Origin: Deltaproteobacteria bacterium
Lineage (GTDB): Bacteria > SAR324 > XYD2-FULL-50-16
DNA: 64,000 nucleotides
Reading direction: 5' to 3'
NCBI GenBank assembly: GCA_018657625.1
Contig: JABHWU010000028.1
Location: forward strand, 62,001-126,000
The notes beneath the pieces were generated by a model. That model did not search any database and was not told the origin of the DNA. It worked only from the letters and a program-made list of their open reading frames with translations. Positions 27,342 to 36,112 of the stretch are shown one piece after another. Positions within the stretch are counted from its first letter, which is position 1. Every line of letters starts with the position of its first letter. A program made the translations under genes and the position numbers.

Positions 27342-30300
27342 ATGTCTAAAACGGCTATCATTGGAATTTCCTGTTTGTTTCCCGAGGCGAATTCTCCTGA
27401 AAAATATTATGAAAATTTATTGCAAAATAAAGATTGTACGTCTTTGATGCAAGAAAACCAGTTATTTGAAGATCCAAAAAAATATTTTCATCCCCAAAAA
27501 GGGCAGGTAGATAAATACTACAATATGAGAGGTGGGTTTATTCATGATTTTAAATTGGATACCACTGATTTTGCGGTTGATTGTGACTATCTGGAACAAT
27601 TGGATGATATTCATCAATGGTCTTTATACGTAGCCAGAGAAGCACTCAGAGATAGTGGATATTTGGAACAGGTCGATGTTTTGAATCGATGTGGTGTGGT
27701 ACTAGGGAATTTATCTTTTCCAACAAAAACGTCTAATCAGCTATGTATACCGATTTACCACAATGCTATCCAGAAACAGCTGAATGCAAAAGTCCCCGAT
27801 CCGGGAATCTCTTTTCATAATAAAACTCCGGATCAGGTTCACCTGGATAATCTCCGTATTGGCGGTTACCCAGCCATGTTGATTCAGCAAGCTTTAAGAT
27901 TGTCTAATATTGCTTTCTCAATCGATTCCGCCTGTGCGACATCATTATATTCAATTAAATTAGCTATTGATTATCTGGAAGCTGGTAAAGCTGATATGAT
28001 GCTGGCCGGAGCGGTCAGTGCCGCAGATCCCTTTTTTATTAGTACAGGGTTTTCTATTTTCCAGGCCTATTCTGATAAAGACCTTAGTTGTCCTTTAGAT
28101 AAAAGGAGTGGCGGTCTGACCTCGGGGGAAGGTGCCGGGATGGTTTTGTTAAAAAGATATGCTGCTGCGGTACGGGATAATGATCAGATATACGCCGTTA
28201 TTGAAGGTGTCGGATTGTCTAATGATGGTAGTGGTAAATTTATTTTGGTTCCCAGTAGTGAGGGACAGGTTTTAGCACTCAACAGAGCGTATGAAATGAG
28301 TGGTGTGAAAACCAGTGAAGTGAGCTACATTGAATGTCATGCGACCGGAACTCCGGTTGGTGATAAAGCTGAAATGCAGACCCTGGATACGGTATTTCAG
28401 GAAAGCCCTGAACCACCACTGGTGGGCTCTGTGAAATCAAGTATCGGACATCTGTTAACTGCCGCCGGTATGGCCAGTTTAATCAAAATTATTCTAAGCA
28501 TGAATAAAGGTACTATTCCTGCCACAATACATGTTAAAGAGCCCATTGCTTCACCTGGAAATATTATTAACTCCGATAAGGTAATTGCAGAAAACCGGAC
28601 TTTCCCTGAGGGGGAAAATAAATATGCAGCTATTAATGCGTTCGGTTTCGGCGGAACCAATGCGCATTTGATATTGGGAGCAGCAGTAAAACAGACCAGT
28701 TTAAAACTAGAAAATAACCAGCTAACACCTCCTAATCAGCGTTTGGCGATTATTGGAATGTCCGCGTATTTCGGCGGCGAACAGGATTTGAATCAGTTAA
28801 ACTATAACATATTCAATGGGCTTCTCGGAGACTATCAACAACCGGGAAAACGGTGGTTTGACTTCGGCTCGGATACGAAAAAAGGTTTGTATTATAACTC
28901 AATTGAGATGGATTTCAGATACTTTAAAATACCACCTTTTGAAATATCCACCCTGCTTCCCCAACAAATGCTGGTATTAAAAACAGCAGACGCAGCCCTA
29001 AAAGATGCCGATGCAGAAAAAGGCATAAATGCCGGAGTTATTATAGCCATGGAACCGGATTTATCATTGCATCAATTCAGGGGGCGAATAGAAGTATCCC
29101 AAAGGCTGGAAGCGTTCTTAAATCAGCAAAATATATCATTGTCATCAGAAGAAAAAAGTAATCTTGAAAATCAGCTAAAAGATTTTATCCATAAACCAGT
29201 TGAGATTAATGAATTTACCAGTTTTATTGGAAATACCATGGCCAGCCGGATATCAGCGCTATGGGATTTCAATGGGCCTGCTTTTACCGTATCCGAAGAA
29301 GAGTATTCCTTTTTCAGGGCCCTGGAAATCGCTCAGATGTTTCTTGCCAGAAAAGAAGTGGATATGATGGTAGTAGGTGCGGTGGATATGACCGGAAACA
29401 TAGAAGATGTTTATTTTCATAAGCTGTTATTGGATAAGTTAAAGCAATCTGCATCCTTAAACATTGAACAACTGCCAGTTAGTGAAGGGGTCGCTGTTTT
29501 AGTATTGAAAAGATCAGAGGATATTACCCAAAATAAGCAAAAAACTTACGCCCATTTAGATGCGATTTGTATTAATAAAACGAACGGTGACGTTTCAAAT
29601 AGAATTAAAAATGATTTAGAAAGTAGCCAAATAAATTCGAATCAGATTGATTATCTGGAAATATCCGGATTAGTTACCGGAAATAAAAAATATATTGAAG
29701 ATTTTAGTCGTGTTTATAATCAAAACTCCCAAACATGCATTGGTCGGACCAATGATCATTTTGGTCGTTTGAGTTGTAGTAGTGGTGCTGCTTCTATGTT
29801 AAAAGCGGTCTTAGCCATTTATCATCGTTATTTGCCCGGATGGAGTAAAAAACCTACTAATGATTTTATTGAGGATATTAAAACGGCTGGTTTTTTGGTG
29901 TTGGATCAATCAAAAACCTGGAATTTATCAAAGGGGCAAACCAAAAGACGTGCTTCGATTTGCAATATTAATCACCACCAATCCTCGACCCATTTATTGC
30001 TGAGTGAACATGAATCAGCCCAGGTCGTTCAGCCTGATTATATTGAAACAGCACCGGAAAAAATGTTTATGGTTAAGGCGCAAACCATAGATCAATTGAG
30101 GCAAAGCCTGGAACAGTTTAATTCAAAGCTAAGTCAATCTATCAGTTTTCAACAATTGTCGGCACAGCATCTGGCTGAATACAATACCCATCAAAAAGGC
30201 CAAATCTATACCGCCGTCTTTATTGCCAGTAATCTGACTAACTTAGAAAAAGACATTCAATCATTATTAACACAACTACCAGCCTTACAGAATCAACCAA

Positions 30301-32744
30301 AAGAGTGGATTTCATCTTCCGGAAGTTATTTTACTGCAAATCCAATGGGTAGATCTTCTAAGATTGCCTATCTCTACCCGGGAATTCAAAGTAATTATGC
30401 TGGAATGTGGAAAGATATTTTTCAGGTTTTTCCGGAAGTTTATCATCTTTTTGAAACTTACCAGCTTAATCCTCTGGAAGTTCTGGATATCAAAGAAACT
30501 GAAATAAGAAAACCGATCAACCAGATTAGGCAGTCAGCTATGGCTGCAATTCTCAATACTTATATCGTAAAAGATGTTTTGAAAATTAAAACAGATGCAG
30601 CTGTAGGGTATGGTTTGGGTTACAATAATCTAATGTTTTCCCTGGGATACTGGCAGGATTTACAAAACTATTTCGGGTATATTGAGCGCTTAGGTTTATT
30701 TAAAAATAAATCATGGAATGAGATGAACTTCCTGGAAAATGTCTCGGATAATGATATTCAGAAATTGAATAAATGCTTTAATCAAACGATTCGGCTGAAT
30801 GACTTCAATAAACATTTGTCTCTTTATCCGGTGAATCCTCTGGATGTTAATAGTGATCCTGAAAAACATGCGGCAAATATCAGTAGCATGCTTTGTCAGA
30901 ATTATAGTTTTTCAGAACAATTACAAAACATTAGGCAGCAGGGAGTTAGCACTTTTATTGAAATTGGACCCAATTGTTTAATGAAAACCGCAGTAGATCA
31001 ATTGAAAAATCATCAACCCTGTCTTTCGCTGTCGATGGATCAACCTAAATTGAATGTTCTGGAAAACTCTTTTCGATTATGTGCTCAATTACTAAGTCAC
31101 GGGCATGATGTCGATCTTTCTTTTTTAGATCAATTTGTGAATCACCATCAAAATACCACCAAAACAAAATATAAGATTGCTATTGGTTCATATAAACCAA
31201 AACTGGAAATGGATGGAATGCAAAAAAAGAACCATGTCTTACCACCAGAAAGACAAAATTTACAGGACAAAAAAATCTTCCTGGGAAAATCCAAATCAAA
31301 AGACCTGACGAGTAACAAGATAAATAAGGTTGAGGAAACAGAATCCGCTGATAATCATCAGATAGATATCGATGCTTTTTATGAATATAGGAACCAGTTG
31401 AGCCGTATGCAAAGTCAGTTTTTACAAAGTCGACAAGAAGGCTTAAATATAATTAAAGCACATATCAGTCGACAGATAACCGGTGCTTATCCTCCTTCAA
31501 AAAAAGATACCTTCCAGGAGTTACCAGAAGTTGAATCATTGTCACCCCTTTCTAAACCAATAAAAGATGCTATTTGGTCTGAAAGTGATTTAATGGAATT
31601 TGCCGAAGGAAAGATTGCCAATATTTTTGGAGAAGAATACGCCATTATTGATAGTTATCCCTGTCGGGTACGCTTACCAATGCCGCCATATTTTTTGGTA
31701 ACCCGGGTTACTGCCATAGAGGCTGAAATCCATCATTTCAAACCATCTACTATTGTCACTGAATATGATGTTCCCGATAACTCCTGGTATAGTGTAGATG
31801 GGCAAATTCCCTGGGCAGTTGCGGTTGAGTCCGGTCAGTGTGATTTATTATTGATCAGCTATATGGGAATTGATTTTTCCGCTAAAGGGCAACGGATGTA
31901 TCGTTTACTGGACTGCACTTTAACTTATATGGATGAAATGCCAAAAGAGGGTGATACCTTACGCTATGAAATATATATCGATTCTTTTGCCAGACAAGGG
32001 GAAACACTACTCTTTTTTTTCAGATATGACTGTTTTGTAGAAGATCGCTTAATACTGAAGATGACAGGTGGTTGTGCCGGTTTTTTTACCATTGATGAAC
32101 TGGACAAAGGGAAAGGTGTTTTACGTTCAGAAAAGGAACGTCAGGATCGTGCTAAAGTTTTGAAGCAGTCTTTTCAACCTTTGCTGTCCTGTGACAAAAA
32201 TACCTTCAATCGACAACAACTCATTGATATTGTAAAAGGCGAAGTGGCAAATTGTTTTGGTGCCCAATATGCCACACTTGGATCCAACCCATCCTTACGA
32301 TTTTCGGCAGAGCAAATTTTAATGCATGACCGAATTATTTCTGTAAATATCAAGGGTGGATTATGGGGGTTGGGTGAAGTTGTTTCTGAGAAGGACCTGA
32401 CTCCTGATGACTGGTTTTTTCCCTGCCACTTTAAAGATGATCAGGTGATGGCAGGTAGTCTGATGGCAGAAGGTTGTGTACAATTATTGCAGTTTTATGC
32501 CCTCTATATCGGGCTCCATACCCAAACTAAAAATGCCAGGTTCCAGCCAATTAAAAAGCTGTCCAATATAGTTAAATGTAGAGGGCAGGTTGTTCCAACC
32601 GACAAGTTGCTAACTTATAAAATGGAAGTCACTGAAATTGGTTTGAGCCCTAATCCCTATGCCATTGCTAATGTAGATATAATTCTTGAAAATCGTGTGG
32701 TGGTAAATTTTAAAGATGTAGGAATAGAACTGATTGAAAAATAA
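27342..32744 (+). CDS. pfaC: PUFA synthase subunit PfaC-type, KS-CLF-(pseudo)AT-DH-DH
   Basis: 1,800-residue multidomain subunit. The ketosynthase (1-450) has Cys198 in DSACATSL plus ECHATGTPVGD and SSIGHLLTAAG. The chain-length factor (about 465-925) has the Cys replaced (VS651-EEEYS). An acyltransferase-like domain (about 1010-1290) opens with AYLYPGIQSNYAGM, but its GHSxG is G-Y-G1091-L-G, so the nucleophile is missing. A linker near 1345 resembles the PfaA linker. Two FabA-like hot-dog domains follow: DH1 (LPMPPYFLVTRVT, WYSVDGQIPWAVAVESGQCD) and DH2 (ILMHDRI, H1696 in CHFKDDQVMAG, E1710). Fusing the AT, separate as PfaB in gammaproteobacteria, into the KS-CLF-DH protein resembles myxobacterial and thraustochytrid layouts as I recall them. 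Confidence 0.9.
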   Translation: MSKTAIIGISCLFPEANSPEKYYENLLQNKDCTSLMQENQLFEDPKKYFHPQKGQVDKYYNMRGGFIHDFKLDTTDFAVDCDYLEQLDDIHQWSLYVAREALRDSGYLEQVDVLNRCGVVLGNLSFPTKTSNQLCIPIYHNAIQKQLNAKVPDPGISFHNKTPDQVHLDNLRIGGYPAMLIQQALRLSNIAFSIDSACATSLYSIKLAIDYLEAGKADMMLAGAVSAADPFFISTGFSIFQAYSDKDLSCPLDKRSGGLTSGEGAGMVLLKRYAAAVRDNDQIYAVIEGVGLSNDGSGKFILVPSSEGQVLALNRAYEMSGVKTSEVSYIECHATGTPVGDKAEMQTLDTVFQESPEPPLVGSVKSSIGHLLTAAGMASLIKIILSMNKGTIPATIHVKEPIASPGNIINSDKVIAENRTFPEGENKYAAINAFGFGGTNAHLILGAAVKQTSLKLENNQLTPPNQRLAIIGMSAYFGGEQDLNQLNYNIFNGLLGDYQQPGKRWFDFGSDTKKGLYYNSIEMDFRYFKIPPFEISTLLPQQMLVLKTADAALKDADAEKGINAGVIIAMEPDLSLHQFRGRIEVSQRLEAFLNQQNISLSSEEKSNLENQLKDFIHKPVEINEFTSFIGNTMASRISALWDFNGPAFTVSEEEYSFFRALEIAQMFLARKEVDMMVVGAVDMTGNIEDVYFHKLLLDKLKQSASLNIEQLPVSEGVAVLVLKRSEDITQNKQKTYAHLDAICINKTNGDVSNRIKNDLESSQINSNQIDYLEISGLVTGNKKYIEDFSRVYNQNSQTCIGRTNDHFGRLSCSSGAASMLKAVLAIYHRYLPGWSKKPTNDFIEDIKTAGFLVLDQSKTWNLSKGQTKRRASICNINHHQSSTHLLLSEHESAQVVQPDYIETAPEKMFMVKAQTIDQLRQSLEQFNSKLSQSISFQQLSAQHLAEYNTHQKGQIYTAVFIASNLTNLEKDIQSLLTQLPALQNQPKEWISSSGSYFTANPMGRSSKIAYLYPGIQSNYAGMWKDIFQVFPEVYHLFETYQLNPLEVLDIKETEIRKPINQIRQSAMAAILNTYIVKDVLKIKTDAAVGYGLGYNNLMFSLGYWQDLQNYFGYIERLGLFKNKSWNEMNFLENVSDNDIQKLNKCFNQTIRLNDFNKHLSLYPVNPLDVNSDPEKHAANISSMLCQNYSFSEQLQNIRQQGVSTFIEIGPNCLMKTAVDQLKNHQPCLSLSMDQPKLNVLENSFRLCAQLLSHGHDVDLSFLDQFVNHHQNTTKTKYKIAIGSYKPKLEMDGMQKKNHVLPPERQNLQDKKIFLGKSKSKDLTSNKINKVEETESADNHQIDIDAFYEYRNQLSRMQSQFLQSRQEGLNIIKAHISRQITGAYPPSKKDTFQELPEVESLSPLSKPIKDAIWSESDLMEFAEGKIANIFGEEYAIIDSYPCRVRLPMPPYFLVTRVTAIEAEIHHFKPSTIVTEYDVPDNSWYSVDGQIPWAVAVESGQCDLLLISYMGIDFSAKGQRMYRLLDCTLTYMDEMPKEGDTLRYEIYIDSFARQGETLLFFFRYDCFVEDRLILKMTGGCAGFFTIDELDKGKGVLRSEKERQDRAKVLKQSFQPLLSCDKNTFNRQQLIDIVKGEVANCFGAQYATLGSNPSLRFSAEQILMHDRIISVNIKGGLWGLGEVVSEKDLTPDDWFFPCHFKDDQVMAGSLMAEGCVQLLQFYALYIGLHTQTKNARFQPIKKLSNIVKCRGQVVPTDKLLTYKMEVTEIGLSPNPYAIANVDIILENRVVVNFKDVGIELIEK

Positions 32745-32759
32745 CCCGGAGTAATTAAA

Positions 32760-34391
32760 ATGACCATGAAGCAGTATATAAAAAATCTAAATGATTATCC
32801 TAAAGGAACACCGCAGAAATGGCAGGGAGAATCCAGCCGGATTGCTTATGATTTAGAAGGAATGAAACATTGCCTGGAAAATTTTCAATCACCCTGTTTT
32901 GTGATTGATGATCAAACAAAAACGGGCTTAAGCAATGATGGTTATCTGGGAGCCAGCTCAGGAAAAGGCACAAAACCATACCAGCCAATTCCGTGCTGTT
33001 TTCCTTTTTTACCCTCAGACTTAGGCGACCCTGCATTTAAAACCAGTTACGGTTTAAGATACCCCTATTTTGGAGGTTCAATGGCTAATGGGATCTCTTC
33101 AGCAGAAATGGTAATTGCACTGGGCAAGGCCGGTTGTATGGCCTCTTTTGGTTCCGGAGGGTTGATACCAGCCAATATCGAAAAAGCTATCAGGCAGATT
33201 CAATCTGCCTTACCAACAGAACCCTATGCTTTTAATCTAATTCACAGCCCCTTTGAACCGGAACTGGAAAAAAAGGCGGTTGAATTATATTTAAAATATA
33301 ATGTAAATGTGATTGAAGCATCCGCTTATATTGATTTAACAGCTGCTGTTGTTTACTACCGTATCGCTGGATTATCCCGTGGTAGCAATGGTATCGAGGT
33401 CCGGAATAAAATTATAGCCAAAATATCCAGGAAAGAAGTTGCCGAAAAATTTATGAGTCCTCCTTCTGATAAAATACTAAATCAGTTGATATCAGAAGGA
33501 CTAATCTCACAGGAACAAGCTACCCTGGCTCAAAACATTCCTGTTGCAGATGATATAACAGTCGAAGCAGATTCAGGCGGGCATACAGATAATCGTCCTT
33601 TGGTATCACTACTACCTTCCATCATTTCATTACGTGATCAATTGCAAACCAAATTTCAGTATTTAACCCCGATTCGTGTCGGAGCTGCCGGAGGCATCAG
33701 TACTCCTGAATCAGCCCTGGCTGCTTTCGCAATGGGGGCCGCCTATATAATGACAGGATCAATCAATCAAGGGTGTCTGGAGGCCGGAACGTCAGATCGG
33801 GTTAAAAAACTGCTGACCCAGGTGGACATTGCAGATGTAACCATGGCTCCTGCATCTGATATGTTTGAAATGGGGGTTAAATTACAGACCTTAAAAAAGG
33901 GAACCCTGTTTCCCATGAGAGGTACCAAACTCTATGAAATTTATCAAAAATATCAAAGTATCGATGAGATACCCCCCACTGAAAAATTAAAATTGGAAAA
34001 GCAATTGTTCCAAAAAAGCCTGGATGAGGTTTGGCAGGAAACAGTTTCATTCTTCAGCCAACGAGATCCTACACAAATCAATAAAGCCGCTCAAAATCCT
34101 AAAAAGAAAATGGCTTTGATATTCAGGTGGTATTTAGGATTGTCTTCTTTCTGGGCCAAATCCGGAGTATCCGGACGTGAAATGGATTATCAGATCTGGT
34201 GTGGTCCGGCTATGGGTGCCTTTAATGAATGGGTTAAGGGTTCCTACCTTGAACAAGCAGAAAACCGAAGTGCGGCAGATGTGGCCCTGCAAATCCTTAG
34301 AGGTGCCGCTTATTTAACCCGTGTAAATCTGTTAAAAGCTCAATCCATTTGGGTAAGTCCTGAATTGAGCCGATATGATTTAAAAAAATAA
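32760..34391 (+). CDS. pfaD: PUFA synthase enoyl reductase PfaD
   Basis: FMN-dependent trans-acting enoyl reductase, a TIM barrel related to 2-nitropropane dioxygenase. Characteristic stretches are YPYFGGSMANGISSAEMVIALG, FGSGGLIPANIEKAI, VEADSGGHTDNRPLVSLLP and RVGAAGGISTPESALAAFAMGAAYIMTGSINQ. The C-terminal FRWYLGLSSFWAKSG and MDYQIWCGPAMGAFNEWVKG are PfaD-specific. At 543 residues it is full length. It begins 15 bp after the pfaC-type gene with CCGGAG as ribosome binding site and ends the cluster. Confidence 0.93.
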   Translation: MTMKQYIKNLNDYPKGTPQKWQGESSRIAYDLEGMKHCLENFQSPCFVIDDQTKTGLSNDGYLGASSGKGTKPYQPIPCCFPFLPSDLGDPAFKTSYGLRYPYFGGSMANGISSAEMVIALGKAGCMASFGSGGLIPANIEKAIRQIQSALPTEPYAFNLIHSPFEPELEKKAVELYLKYNVNVIEASAYIDLTAAVVYYRIAGLSRGSNGIEVRNKIIAKISRKEVAEKFMSPPSDKILNQLISEGLISQEQATLAQNIPVADDITVEADSGGHTDNRPLVSLLPSIISLRDQLQTKFQYLTPIRVGAAGGISTPESALAAFAMGAAYIMTGSINQGCLEAGTSDRVKKLLTQVDIADVTMAPASDMFEMGVKLQTLKKGTLFPMRGTKLYEIYQKYQSIDEIPPTEKLKLEKQLFQKSLDEVWQETVSFFSQRDPTQINKAAQNPKKKMALIFRWYLGLSSFWAKSGVSGREMDYQIWCGPAMGAFNEWVKGSYLEQAENRSAADVALQILRGAAYLTRVNLLKAQSIWVSPELSRYDLKK

Positions 34392-34542
34392 ATATCTTGA
34401 AGTATTCCAGTTAATCAACCTGAGTTAAATATATAGTTGCTGTTATTCTAATTGGCCTACAAAAACTGATAATATCAAATTACTGTTATCTTGTGCATAG
34501 CGAAGGACCCATTACACTTACTCATTGAGATTCTTTGGTACC

Positions 34543-34601
34543 CTGTTAATGAACTTGAATTTTGTGCCTTTAAAATCAAAGTGTTATCAATTGTCATCTC
34601 G
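34543..34601. repeat. Dispersed element half copy (inverted copy 3)
   Basis: 57 of 59 bases match the reverse complement of 12055-12113, ending in GTCATCTCG. The second palindromic arm is not present. It lies in the gap between convergent pfaD and ilvE. Confidence 0.85.
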
Positions 34602-34626
34602 AATTCTTCAGGGATGGTTTTTATTT

Positions 34627-35553
34627 TTAGGTCTCCAGATAAGTTAACCAGTTTTTAAAATCTTCATTACGACCATTCACGACATCAAAAAATAGTTTCT
34701 GAATTTTTTGAGTGATGGGTCCCATTTTACCTTGGCTGATGATTCGGTGATCGACCTCCCGAATAGGTGTCACTTCGGCTGCAGTACCGGTGAAAAAAAG
34801 TTCATCCGCACAAAATAGTTCCGGGACGCCAATAGACCGCTCCTGAATGTCCAAACCTAAATGCTTGATAATTTGAATAGAGGAATGACGGGTAATTCCA
34901 TTTAGAATAGAATCATTTTCCGGGTTGGTAATAATGGTATTGTTTTTGACCAGAAAGAGATTTTCCCCTGATCCTTCAGCAACTTCACCATTCATATTCA
35001 GTAAAATAGCTTCATCATATCCTTTGCTAACCGCATCGCTGACTGCCAATACAGAATTAAGATATTGGCCGGTGGCTTTAGCTGAAGTAGGCATCATGCT
35101 GGAATGAAACTTCCGCCATGAGCTGATTGTCGCCCGAATGCCATTTTGTAAAGCTTCCTCTCCCAGGTAGGCCGCCCAGGGCCAGGTGGCAATGGACACC
35201 TCAATGGGACAACTTCCGGGGTGAACACCCAGGCTATCCATTCCAAAAATGACTAAAGGGCGAATATAGCAGGCTTCCAGCTTGTTTTCCTTTATGGTCT
35301 CAAATATGGCGGACTCAATTTCTTCAATCGTATAGGGAATCTTTATGCGATGGATTTTGGCAGAAAAAAACAGGCGTTCAATATGTTCTCTTAGCCTAAA
35401 TACAGCAGGCCCGTTTATGGTGTTATAACATCGAATGCCTTCAAAAACACCAGATCCGTAATGTAAAGAATGTGAGAGGACATGAACTTTAGCATCCTGC
35501 CAGGGTGTCAGCTTTCCATTCATCCAGATACTTTTTACTTGTGGTATTCCCAT
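34627..35553 (-). CDS. ilvE: Branched-chain amino acid aminotransferase
   Basis: Fold type IV PLP aminotransferase that makes or degrades Leu, Ile and Val. Motifs are LHYGSGVFEGIRCY, YIRPLVIFGMDSLGV, the PLP lysine in SAKATGQYLNSVLA, EAILLNMNGEVAEGSGENLF and the C-terminal ELFFTGTAAEVTPIREVD. At 308 residues it is normal. AGGAG precedes the ATG. Valine transamination would feed the isobutyryl-CoA handled by the icmF cluster at 42.5-51.3 kb, although the genes are not adjacent. Confidence 0.95.
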   Translation of the reverse strand: MGIPQVKSIWMNGKLTPWQDAKVHVLSHSLHYGSGVFEGIRCYNTINGPAVFRLREHIERLFFSAKIHRIKIPYTIEEIESAIFETIKENKLEACYIRPLVIFGMDSLGVHPGSCPIEVSIATWPWAAYLGEEALQNGIRATISSWRKFHSSMMPTSAKATGQYLNSVLAVSDAVSKGYDEAILLNMNGEVAEGSGENLFLVKNNTIITNPENDSILNGITRHSSIQIIKHLGLDIQERSIGVPELFCADELFFTGTAAEVTPIREVDHRIISQGKMGPITQKIQKLFFDVVNGRNEDFKNWLTYLET

Positions 35554-36112
35554 ATTTTACTCCTATGATCGCTGATGATAATGCTTTCAATTATAAACAA
35601 GGTTTTGTTAAAGGTGAATATGTTGAGTAAACTAAAATTCATTCTGGTAAATAAACCAAATTCACTCATATGATTTTACATGGGTCGGATTTAAACATGA
35701 TAATGATATGTTAAAAGGTGTTACCTCTTTGCTAATTTGAAATGCTAAATATTCCGGGTTAAGGTGCTTTTGGCTAACTGAAAAATATCAAACGAAAGAC
35801 AGATTATTCCGATAAAAATTACCGTCTTGGGTATCATTGATATAAATCAATTATGTTCAAAATAAAAGAAATATTGACTTTTGGTCAAATGAAAACGATT
35901 TGAAATCTTTATCTTTTAAATCAAAATATAAAATTTCTTTTTATTCCCATTTTTTTGTTTTGGGTGGGTGTTTGATTTTTTAAATAAAACATCTCCATTT
36001 AGAATGAGATGAAAAGCTGATGTTGACTGTTACCTGGATTTTTATATATTGGAAATTTTCTGAAAATTCAATGATGGACAAGATGTTTTTCATTCTATAG
36101 AAAATACGGGAA
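35554..36112. other. Divergent intergenic region, ilvE / channel gene
   Basis: A 559-bp AT-rich region without a gene. It holds the FNR-like dyad at 35837-35850 and, 24 bp further right, a TTGAC-N5-GTCAA dyad (35874-35888). Promoters for both flanking genes must be here, but no -10 element is convincing. Confidence 0.6.
35837..35850. promoter_or_regulatory. FNR-type site TTGAT-N4-ATCAA
   Basis: TTGATATAAATCAA is a perfect dyad and an exact match to the FNR consensus. It lies 287 bp upstream of ilvE and 263 bp upstream of the channel gene. The match is seen directly; occupancy by an FNR/CRP-family regulator is inferred, and no such regulator gene is in the window. Confidence 0.5.
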
